Positions 57,606-64,000 of a stretch of 64,000 nucleotides of DNA are shown here, piece by piece. A model generated the notes under the pieces. The model did not search any database, was not told the origin of the DNA, and worked only from the letters and a program-made list of their open reading frames with translations. The stretch comes from JBBROS01 sp963752225 (GTDB lineage Bacteria; Pseudomonadota; Alphaproteobacteria; Acetobacterales; Acetobacteraceae), in contig CAVVXS010000014.1 of NCBI GenBank assembly GCA_963752225.1, positions 1-64,000 on the forward strand, in the 5' to 3' direction. The translations under genes and the position numbers were made by a program. How positions within the stretch are numbered: position 1 is the stretch's first letter; each line of letters starts with the position of its first letter.

Positions 57606-60319
57606 CGCTTGTTCGCTTCACCCTGGCGATGCTGGCCGCTGCCGGCCTCTGCATCGGCGCCGCCCGCGCGGCGGACACCGCCACCACCTTCGTCCGGGTC
57701 AGCAATCCGCCGGGGTTCGGGCGCGTCATCATCGACCTGCCGCCGCAAGCGTCGGCCGAAACGACCACCGAGGGTCCGCGAACCCGGATCGCCTTGCGCG
57801 ACGCCGGCGTGCTGCGGCGGTCCGGTCCGACGCTGCGGAACGTCGTCGCGCTCGATCTGGACGAGGCCAGCGTCACCCTCGTCTTGGTGCCCGGCGCCCG
57901 CTTGCGGCCCATGCGGTTCGGCACCCGGCAGATCTTCGACGTGCTCGACCCTCCGCCGGCGGCCGCCAACCAGCGTGCCGCTTCGCTGCGGGGCGCGACG
58001 CTCCCCGCCACGCCGCAGGCCGGCGACGGCCAGGTGCCGGCCAAGCCGCCGGCAGCCGTGGAGCCCGATCACGTGTCCGAAACCGCGGCCAAAGCCGCTG
58101 CGCCGGCAGCGTCCGAGCCCGAACCAACCGCCGAGCCGGATGCGGAGCCGGTCCGCCGCAAAGACCCTGTGATCGTCAAGCGCCCGGTGCCGTTCGTCAT
58201 CCCCGCCGACGTCACGGTCGGTGCAGCGGCGTTCCGGCGCGACGGGAAGGAAGTTGTCGTGCTCGACCGGCGGCTGCCCGTCGAATTGCCGCCCGGCAGC
58301 GACGTCGTCGTCTCGCCTGGCTCCGTCACCACCGTCGTCGAAGTGCCGCTGCCGCCGGAGATGGAGCTTCACCTGGCGCGAACCCCGGCCGGTTGGTCGG
58401 TCGACGTCGCCGATCGCCCGGCCGCTTCCGGCATGACCGGCGAGCCGGCAGCCGACGGGATGAGCTTTTCCCTGCCGCATCCGGGCCGGGTCGTGTCGGT
58501 GCTCGATCCGGCGACGGGCGCCGGGCTGCTCGTCGGCACCAGCCTGGCCGCCGACGATGCGGCAGCGGTCGGTCCTGAGCGGCATGCGCCCGAGTATACC
58601 GTGCTGCCGACACACCTCGGCGTGGTGGTCGAGCCGATGTCGGACAGTGTCGACCTGCACCGGACGACGACGGGCTTCACGCTGCGGGGTGCGCGAACCG
58701 GGCTCAAGCCGATCACCGCCGAGGCGGCGGCAAAGCGGTTCGACTTCCCCTCCGAGCCCATCCCCAACCTGATGAACCGCCTGAAGGCGCACATGGTCAG
58801 TGCTGCAACGGCGCCGCCCCGCGCACGGTCGGCGGCGCGCGGAGCCGCCGCGCAGGCGATGCTGTCGCTCGGGATGGCGATCGAGGCCCATGCGCTCATG
58901 CAGACGGTCATCGATCAGGATCCGCAAGCGGCCGCCGACGCCTCGGTGGCGGCACTCTCGGCGATTGCCGCGGTTGCGTCCGGGCGGCTGGACGAGGCGG
59001 CCGCGCTCGACGACCCGCGTTTGGCCGACGTGCCGGAAATCGCCCTTTGGCGTGGTGTTCGCGACCGTCGTCTGGGCCGGGAGTCGGACGCCTTGGCGAA
59101 GCTGCCGGCCCTGGTCGCATTGGCGCGGTCTTATCCGGAGCCGCTGCTTCGGCTGATCTGGCCGGACGTTGCCGAGGCGGTCGTCTCGGCCGGTGCGACG
59201 CTCCCGGCGGAGCAGCTCACGCCATTCGCCGCGGCGATGCAGCTGGAGCAGAAGGGGGACGTCGATGCGGCGATCGCTGCCTGGCAGGCGTTGGCGGACA
59301 GCATCGACCAGTTCGACCGGGTAAGGGCCGCCGTGCGGGTCGCCGAGTTGCGCCTTGCGGCGGGACGCATCACCCCGGCCGTTGCCGGCGACCTCATCGA
59401 GCGGCAGACGCTCGCCTGGCGCGGCGACGCGCGCGAGGTCGCCCTCCGGCTCCGCGCGGCCGAGCTTCGGGCGGCGTCCGGCCAGTGGCGCCAGGCGCTC
59501 GATTTCCTGCGCGAAACCGAAACGCTGTTCCCGGATCAAGTGCCGGCAATCCGGCCGCGCAAGGCTGCGGTGTTCGAGCAAATGGTGTCGGCCGAAGGGG
59601 GCGCCCTCGCGCCGCTCGAGGTCGTGCTGCTCGCTGCCGACTACGCCGACTGCATCCCGCAGGGACGGGCCGGAGGGCCGCTCGCGGGCCTGCTTGCGGA
59701 CAAGCTGCTGGCATTGGACTTGCCGGCCCGGGCGATCCCGGTGCTGCAAGGGCTCGTTCTCAGCACGCCGGCTGGCCCGGCGCGGGCCGAGTTCGGGGCG
59801 CGGCTCGGTCAGGCGCTGCTCGAAGGCGGCGACGCGGCGGGCGCGAGGTCGGCGCTGCTGGCCTCTGCCGCACCTGATCTATCGACCGGCTTGCGCGAAA
59901 CCCGTGACGTCCTGTTGGCGCGAACGATGGCGGCACAGGGCGATCTCGTCGGCGCCGTGGCCGACCTCAAGTCGCTGGCCACTGCGCAAGCCGACGAGGC
60001 CCGGGCCAGCTTGCTCGCCGCCGCCGGCGAGTGGCAAGGCAGCTTGGACGCTCTGTCCGACCTGGCTTCCAAGCTCGTGCCGGCGACCGGTGCGTTGTCG
60101 GACGCCGCCCAGGCGATCGTGCTGCGCCAGGCGCAGGCGGCCGCGCGGATCCCGAACCCGGCCGCGCTGCAGATGCTGGAGCGGCAGGCTACGCGGCTCA
60201 GCCCGGCGCGTTCCGACCAGCTCCGCATCCTGACCCAGGCGCCGGTCAGGTCGGCGGCTGACTTGCCTCGCGCCGCCAAGGAACTGCAGCTCGCGCGTAG
60301 CTTCTCCACCCGTTCCTAG
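57602..60319 (+). CDS. Large exported repeat protein of the flagellar operon
   Basis: A 905-residue protein. Signal peptide residues 1-23 (MTLVRFTLAMLAAAGLCIGA, ending ARA). Residues 25-120 look like an AMIN-type beta domain (TTFVRVSNPPGFGRVIIDLP, TRQIFDVLDPPP). A Pro/Ala-rich linker and a second beta-rich region follow. From about 400 to 890 it is all-helical with TPR-like repeats (for example LASAAPDLSTGLRETRDVLL, QGDLVGAVADLKSLATAQAD). It overlaps motE by 4 bp, so it is part of the stator-side operon. It may support MotC-like stator assembly; that is inference from position. I know no characterised homolog. Confidence 0.75.
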   Translation: MTLVRFTLAMLAAAGLCIGAARAADTATTFVRVSNPPGFGRVIIDLPPQASAETTTEGPRTRIALRDAGVLRRSGPTLRNVVALDLDEASVTLVLVPGARLRPMRFGTRQIFDVLDPPPAAANQRAASLRGATLPATPQAGDGQVPAKPPAAVEPDHVSETAAKAAAPAASEPEPTAEPDAEPVRRKDPVIVKRPVPFVIPADVTVGAAAFRRDGKEVVVLDRRLPVELPPGSDVVVSPGSVTTVVEVPLPPEMELHLARTPAGWSVDVADRPAASGMTGEPAADGMSFSLPHPGRVVSVLDPATGAGLLVGTSLAADDAAAVGPERHAPEYTVLPTHLGVVVEPMSDSVDLHRTTTGFTLRGARTGLKPITAEAAAKRFDFPSEPIPNLMNRLKAHMVSAATAPPRARSAARGAAAQAMLSLGMAIEAHALMQTVIDQDPQAAADASVAALSAIAAVASGRLDEAAALDDPRLADVPEIALWRGVRDRRLGRESDALAKLPALVALARSYPEPLLRLIWPDVAEAVVSAGATLPAEQLTPFAAAMQLEQKGDVDAAIAAWQALADSIDQFDRVRAAVRVAELRLAAGRITPAVAGDLIERQTLAWRGDAREVALRLRAAELRAASGQWRQALDFLRETETLFPDQVPAIRPRKAAVFEQMVSAEGGALAPLEVVLLAADYADCIPQGRAGGPLAGLLADKLLALDLPARAIPVLQGLVLSTPAGPARAEFGARLGQALLEGGDAAGARSALLASAAPDLSTGLRETRDVLLARTMAAQGDLVGAVADLKSLATAQADEARASLLAAAGEWQGSLDALSDLASKLVPATGALSDAAQAIVLRQAQAAARIPNPAALQMLERQATRLSPARSDQLRILTQAPVRSAADLPRAAKELQLARSFSTRS

Positions 60320-60359
60320 CCATGCTGGCAGGGGCGGGCGCTCGGGCGACTTCGGTGAT

Positions 60360-60470
60360 TTTCGGTCCGGCACCGAAACGACATTGGGCGGAGGGGTATT
60401 TTTCCCTTGCCATACCCCCCCCTACCTCCTATGTCCCCTCCTCTTGGCCCAAGGGGGCGATCCCGCCCAA
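60360..60470 (+). promoter_or_regulatory. Structured leader upstream of speD
   Basis: TTTCGGT/ACCGAAA (60360-60378) may end the upstream transcript. GGGGTAT (60393-60399) pairs with ATACCCC (60412-60418). TTGGGCGG (60384-60391) can pair with CCGCCCAA (60463-60470), but the latter also fits a local GGGCG/CGCCC hairpin. Two mutually exclusive folds just before speD suggest regulation by RNA structure. Confidence 0.45.
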
Positions 60471-60499
60471 CAGGCTGTCTACTGGTTTGGGGGTACGTG

Positions 60500-60967
60500 A
60501 TGAACGCACTTGCTCAACTGGGGATGGTCTCGGAACTTCCGAGCGAAAACCAGACGACGATGGCGCACTGTTCCGATGCTGCAGATGCAGCGCGGAAAGA
60601 CTACTTTATTGAGCGGGACGGTGAGCGGTTCGCTGGGACACATCTGCTTGCGGATCTGTGGGACGCAAGGAATCTTGAGGATCCCGAACACATCGACATG
60701 GCGTTGCGGGAAGCGGCGGTAACGGCTGGGGCTACGATCCTGCATAGCCATTTCCATCACTTCAGCCCGAATGGCGGAGTGTCGGGCGTGGTCGTGCTCG
60801 CGGAAAGCCATATCTCGATCCACACCTGGCCCGAGCGGGGTTTCGCGGCCATCGATATCTTCATGTGCGGCGCGTGCGACCCGCATGATGCGATTCCGGT
60901 CCTACGGCGCGCCTTCAGCCCCGGCCGGGTCGACTTGAACGAGGAACGACGCGGCCGCGTGGTTTGA
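60500..60967 (+). CDS. speD: S-adenosylmethionine decarboxylase proenzyme
   Basis: Makes decarboxylated SAM for spermidine synthesis. The 155 residues are of the short bacterial class. The self-cleavage site is AESHISIHTWPE (between E102 and S103, giving the pyruvoyl group), with the catalytic H108 in the same motif and C123 in FMCGAC. GTHLLADLWDARNLEDPEHI and FHHFSPNGGVSGVVVLAESH are typical. The ATG at 60500 is preceded by a structured leader. About 30 residues before GTHLL are extra compared with the shortest homologs. speE follows at 55 bp. Confidence 0.95.
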   Translation: MNALAQLGMVSELPSENQTTMAHCSDAADAARKDYFIERDGERFAGTHLLADLWDARNLEDPEHIDMALREAAVTAGATILHSHFHHFSPNGGVSGVVVLAESHISIHTWPERGFAAIDIFMCGACDPHDAIPVLRRAFSPGRVDLNEERRGRVV

Positions 60968-61022
60968 CCACGGCCCACGCCCGGGTTTTGACCCGGGCGA
61001 TGTCCTCGGGTTGCCGGACGAC

Positions 61023-61886
61023 ATGACCGATCGGTGGATCGACGAAACGCTGCACTCCGGTTGGGGGCAGCGGTTTCATGTGACGGAGGTTTTGGCCGAA
61101 GAACAGAGCGCGTTCCAAACGATCTTGGTCGTTCAGACTGAGTTGCACGGCCGCGCATTGCTCCTCGACGGCGCCGTCCAGGTTACCGAGGCGGATGAGT
61201 TCATCTACCATGAGATGATCGCGCATGTGCCGTTGCTGGCCCATGGCAGCGCCCGGCGCGTGCTGATCATCGGCGCCGGCGATGGCGGCGTGCTGCGCCG
61301 GGTGCTGCAGCATCCGGCTGTCGAAAAGGCCGTCATGGTGGAGATCGACGGCGCGGTGATGCGGCTTGCCCGTCAGCATATCCCCTCGATCGGCGGCGAG
61401 TCCTGGTCCGACGCGCGGGCGACGATCATCGAGGGGGACGGGATCAAGCACGTCGCCGAAGCGCAGGCCGGTGCCTACGATGTCATCATCGTGGACAGCA
61501 CCGATCCAGTCGGCGTCGGCGAGGTGCTGTTCACGACCGAATTCTATGCCGATTGCCGGCGCATCCTGGGGCCGGCGGGTATCCTCGTCAGCCAATGCGG
61601 CGTGCCGTTCATGCAGCCCGATGAATTGCGCCAGACCCGGCAGCGCCAGGCCCACTCTTTCCGCTCGGCGTCCGCTTACGTGGTTGCCGTCCCCACCTAC
61701 GTCGGCGGTTTCATGACCCTGGCCATCGCGTCCGATCGCCAGGACATCGATGCGATTCCAGAGGACCTTCTACGGTCCCGTGCCACTACCGCCGGCTTTC
61801 TTAGGACCACCCTCTACTGGTCGCCCGAGGTGCAGGCGGCAGCGTTCAAGCTGCCGCCCTATATCGCCCGTCAACTGGCCGGCTGA
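61023..61886 (+). CDS. speE: Spermidine synthase
   Basis: An aminopropyltransferase using decarboxylated SAM from SpeD, 287 residues. Motifs are WIDETLHSGWGQRFHVTEVL, GRALLLDGAVQVTEADEFIY (then HEMIAHVPLL), the nucleotide loop VLIIGAGDGGVLRRVLQHP and the catalytic VIIVDSTDPVGVGEVLFT. The C-terminus ends KLPPYIARQL, usual for SpeE. The ATG at 61023 is preferred over a TTG at 61011. Together with speD it forms a two-gene polyamine operon. Confidence 0.96.
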   Translation: MTDRWIDETLHSGWGQRFHVTEVLAEEQSAFQTILVVQTELHGRALLLDGAVQVTEADEFIYHEMIAHVPLLAHGSARRVLIIGAGDGGVLRRVLQHPAVEKAVMVEIDGAVMRLARQHIPSIGGESWSDARATIIEGDGIKHVAEAQAGAYDVIIVDSTDPVGVGEVLFTTEFYADCRRILGPAGILVSQCGVPFMQPDELRQTRQRQAHSFRSASAYVVAVPTYVGGFMTLAIASDRQDIDAIPEDLLRSRATTAGFLRTTLYWSPEVQAAAFKLPPYIARQLAG

Positions 61887-61896
61887 TGGTGGCGCC

Positions 61897-62076
61897 TTAG
61901 GCCGCTGAGCCTTTGTCGGGTTCCGCGGCGGTTTCTTCCAGGTTGCTCGCGCCGGTGCGGGTGCCGCCGAATTTGTCGGCGCCGCCCGCGTCCGGCCGGC
62001 CGGGCACCTTGTGGTTGCCGGTATTCTGCTCGTCGTCGGTGTGCTTGATCGACTGCTCGGTATGCTTCTGTTCCAA
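61897..62076 (-). CDS. Small acidic hydrophilic protein (TTG start)
   Basis: A 59-residue frame with a TTG start at 62076 and GGGAGG five bases upstream. The sequence is hydrophilic and Gly-rich (EQKHTEQSIKHTDDEQNTGN, then HKVPGRPDAGGADKFGGTRT), ending LEETAAEPDKGSAA, and probably disordered. Small proteins of this kind occur in Acetobacteraceae and Methylobacterium. It converges with speE, with 10 bp between the stops. No function can be given. Confidence 0.55.
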   Translation of the reverse strand: MEQKHTEQSIKHTDDEQNTGNHKVPGRPDAGGADKFGGTRTGASNLEETAAEPDKGSAA

Positions 62077-62163
62077 GGTGGCCTCCCTGCCGCTGCAAGG
62101 AGAACGCGGCGGCTTCGCGAGGTTTCCCGGGGCGACGAAGCCAGGACGAACACCCCTCGACGG

Positions 62164-62619
62164 TCAGGCCGGCGTGCGGTCGAGCACCATCCATTTCCCG
62201 TCTGCTTCGCCCAACCGGAAGCCGTGCCGCGCATATAGCCCGTGCGCATCCGCGGTCACCAAGGTCCAGTGGCCCACCGTTTCGAGTTCCGGGTGGGCGA
62301 GGATCGTCTCGACCAACGCCTTGCCGAGCCCCTGACCGCGCACGTCCGGATGGATGAACACGTCGCCGAGATGGGCGCGCATCGCATAGTCGGTGAGCAC
62401 GCGAGCGAAGCCGACCTGGGTGCCGTCCGGCGCATACACGCCGAGACACAGGCAGTTGGCCCAGCTTCGCTCGGTGACGGCTTGCGGCCGGCCGACGGCC
62501 CAGTATGCGCCCGCAAGCGACCGAAGCACGAAATCCATATCGAGGCGGCTGCGCTCGTCACTGATCGTGAAGCCGTTCGGCACGGTAACGGCGTGGATCC
62601 TGGTCGCGGCTTGCTGCAT
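62164..62619 (-). CDS. GNAT family N-acetyltransferase
   Basis: A 151-residue GNAT enzyme. The acetyl-CoA binding motif A is FIHPDVRGQGLGKALVETIL. Preceding strands LGVYAPDGTQVGFARVLTDY and the closing TADAHGLYARHGFRLGEADG complete the fold. It resembles the subgroup around YitI/RimI-like small-molecule acetyltransferases (COG0454); the substrate is unknown. The start at 62619 is the first position with homology. It lies 87 bp downstream of nothing on its strand and diverges from the acyltransferase. Confidence 0.88.
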   Translation of the reverse strand: MQQAATRIHAVTVPNGFTISDERSRLDMDFVLRSLAGAYWAVGRPQAVTERSWANCLCLGVYAPDGTQVGFARVLTDYAMRAHLGDVFIHPDVRGQGLGKALVETILAHPELETVGHWTLVTADAHGLYARHGFRLGEADGKWMVLDRTPA

Positions 62620-62738
62620 CGGTGCACCTGGCGGAAGAGCCCGCGGCGCCGCATCCAACCGGTCGTGCGGCCCGGGATCAAGTGCCTGCCCGCGCCGTCC
62701 GGCTTGCCCCGGCTGGGCCCGGCTTGTAGCTGAGCCAC

Positions 62739-63815
62739 GTGGGTGGGTCCGGAACGACGGGGCAAACGAATTTCGCAGCCGTCCGGCTCCTGGCCGCGTC
62801 GGCGGTGGTGCTCGGGCATAGCTTCGTGTTGACCGGCGCCGCGCCGCCATCGCTGCTGGCGACGCCCATCCACGTGCTGGCGGTGCGCGTGTTCTTCGTC
62901 GTCAGCGGCTACCTCGTGTGCGGCAGCTGGGCTAGCGATCCGAACCTGCCGCGGTTCCTGCGCCGCCGGACGCTGCGGATCGTGCCGGCGTTGTGGGTGG
63001 TGGTGCTCGCGACCGTCGCCGTGCTCGGCCCGGCGCTGACGACGCTCCCGCTGGCGGACTACCTCCGCCACCCGTTGACCGCCGACTACCTGTGGAACCT
63101 CGGACTGGCCCCGCGCTTCGCGCTGCCCGGCGTGTTCGACGTCGGCCGGGCGTTCACGGCCGTGAACGGCTCGCTGTGGTCGCTCCCGGTCGAGGTCGCG
63201 ATGTATCTGCTGCTGCCGCTCTACGCCCGGCGCTGGCTGGTGCCGGTGGTGGCCGCGGCCGCACTCGCCGCGGCTTTCGCCTTCACGGTCGTCTGGCCGG
63301 ACCAAGTGCAGCCGGTGGTGTATGCGACCAGCATCCCGTTCGGCCTGCGCTTTGCCGCCGACTTCGTGCTGGGCGCCGGGGTGCGGCTTTGGCGGCTCGA
63401 ACGGTTGCTGTCGGTGCAGGCGGCGCTGCTGGCGCTGGCGGTCACGCAGACCGCGTCCGCGGCACCGGTCGGCGCGGCGCTGCTGGGTGCCGTAACGCTG
63501 CCCTATGCGGTGCTCGCTATTTGCTTGGCGCCGCGGCCGCTGTTCGGTTGGCTCGATCGGCGGGCGGACCTGTCCTACGGCATCTATTTGTGGGGTGGCC
63601 CGGTGCAGCAGGCGACATTGTCGCTGGTCGGTGCTGGCGCCGGCTGGGTCGGGCTGACCGCGGCCGCGGCGCCGGCGATCATCGGGCTTGCCGCCCTGTC
63701 ATGGTTCGTCGTCGAACGCCCCGCGCTGCGCTGGAAGCCGGCTGCCCGTCACGCCACCGCCGTCACCGGCCGCACCCCTTCGGCGCCGCCGCGCGCCAGC
63801 AGGCTGGCGAAGTAG
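62739..63815 (+). CDS. Acyltransferase-3 family membrane protein
   Basis: A 358-residue integral membrane O-acyltransferase (OafA/YrhL-like), acylating polysaccharides or lipids. About ten hydrophobic helices. Motifs are NFAAVRLLAASAVVLGHSFV (with the conserved active-site His), RVFFVVSGYLVCGSW, LRRRTLRIVPALWVVVL and TAVNGSLWSLPVEVAMYLLL, then LSYGIYLWGGPVQQ. No SGNH domain is attached. The start is a GTG at 62739. Its end overlaps the 3' end of the convergent epimerase gene by 67 bp. Confidence 0.88.
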   Translation: MGGSGTTGQTNFAAVRLLAASAVVLGHSFVLTGAAPPSLLATPIHVLAVRVFFVVSGYLVCGSWASDPNLPRFLRRRTLRIVPALWVVVLATVAVLGPALTTLPLADYLRHPLTADYLWNLGLAPRFALPGVFDVGRAFTAVNGSLWSLPVEVAMYLLLPLYARRWLVPVVAAAALAAAFAFTVVWPDQVQPVVYATSIPFGLRFAADFVLGAGVRLWRLERLLSVQAALLALAVTQTASAAPVGAALLGAVTLPYAVLAICLAPRPLFGWLDRRADLSYGIYLWGGPVQQATLSLVGAGAGWVGLTAAAAPAIIGLAALSWFVVERPALRWKPAARHATAVTGRTPSAPPRASRLAK

Positions 63816-64000
63816 GCGATCGTGCGCTGCAACCCGTCATCGAGCGCCACCGTCGGCTCCCAGCCCAGCAGCTTGCGCGCGAGCGTGATGTCGGGGCAGC
63901 GCTGGGTCGGGTCGTCCTGCGGCAAGGGCCGGTAAACGATCTCGGACTTCGAGCCGGTCAGGCGCACGATCCGCTCGGCGAGCTCACGCACCGGGATCTC
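63749..64000 (-). CDS. NAD-dependent sugar epimerase/dehydratase, 3' part
   Basis: The last 83 codons of an extended-SDR sugar-nucleotide enzyme continuing beyond the window. The segment PVRELAERIVRLTGSKSEIV, then YRPLPQDDPTQRCPDITLAR and KLLGWEPTVALDDGLQRTIA, is the typical C-terminus of UDP-glucuronate decarboxylases and related UDP-sugar epimerases. The motif QRCPDITLARKLLGWEP is most like UXS-type enzymes. The N-terminal cofactor domain is outside. It fits the surface-glycan theme with the acyltransferase beside it. Confidence 0.85.
   Translation of the reverse strand, partial: EIPVRELAERIVRLTGSKSEIVYRPLPQDDPTQRCPDITLARKLLGWEPTVALDDGLQRTIAYFASLLARGGAEGVRPVTAVA

Noticed and set aside
57407..59749. 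A 780-codon minus-strand frame opposite the 905-residue flagellar-operon protein
   Set aside because: Shadow frame; the plus strand has a signal peptide and 4-bp coupling to motE.
1..64000. tRNA, rRNA, CRISPR arrays, insertion sequences and prophage genes
   Set aside because: I looked for cloverleaf-like segments, regular repeat-spacer units and transposase or integrase motifs and saw none.

Overview
The window is a join of two unrelated genomes. Bases 1 to about 12,790 have moderate GC (about 60% in the lines I counted) and look like an acidobacterium of the Solibacter/Bryobacter type. The evidence is a DUF1385-prfA-prmC block, a CymR-like Rrf2 regulator beside cysK, metY, a DUF1080 secreted hydrolase and a very large secreted protein. 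From about 12,832 to the end the DNA has GC near 70% and alphaproteobacterial character, probably Acetobacteraceae (Rhodopila-like). This part carries an alphaproteobacterial LexA box at dnaE2, flagellar genes in the usual alphaproteobacterial arrangement, a tartrate dehydratase close to the Bradyrhizobium enzyme, and GC-rich dispersed palindromes. The switch cuts a large gene in half, so a chimeric assembly is more likely than gene transfer.

Acidobacterial part (minus strand except the HU-TIR pair): prmC, prfA, the DUF1385 gene and a CoA-binding gene all carry frameshifts. Next come metY with a structured leader, a BNR-repeat secreted protein, cysK with its regulator, and a small MXKDX secreted peptide. 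A translationally coupled HU-like/TIR gene pair follows (7920-8691), then the DUF1080 gene and the cut 952-codon gene.

Alphaproteobacterial part. 12.9-16.4 kb: small genes, a MOSC protein, a catalytically dead HtrA-like protein coupled to a LuxR-type regulator, CreA and YjbQ. 16.4-22.7 kb: SOS polymerase dnaE2 and accessory genes. 22.8-27.4 kb: two glycosyltransferases, thrS and infC. 27.5-35.4 kb: a hydroxy-acid region with D-tartrate dehydratase, a TetR regulator with three operator-like sites, a tautomerase, an FMN hydroxy-acid dehydrogenase, a complete TRAP transporter and an Ldh_2 dehydrogenase.

36.0-45.5 kb holds the most interesting locus. It is a nine-gene, fully coupled operon: inositol-3-phosphate synthase, an HD-like protein, a methyltransferase, a Gfo/Idh/MocA dehydrogenase, an MBL-fold protein, a YcaO protein, a TIM-barrel isomerase, a GT4 glycosyltransferase and a PIG-L deacetylase. 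Together they could make a modified inositol glycoside, for which I know no described pathway. An OpgH-like glucosyltransferase, two paralogous beta-helix proteins and a GH42-like protein follow (45.6-51.8 kb).

52.4-60.3 kb carries flgH-flgA-flgG-flgF on the minus strand, diverging from fliL-DUF6468-motE and a 905-residue periplasmic protein. The window ends with speD-speE behind a structured leader, a GNAT enzyme, an acyltransferase-3 protein and the 3' end of a sugar-nucleotide epimerase gene. I see no tRNA, rRNA, CRISPR array, transposase or prophage.
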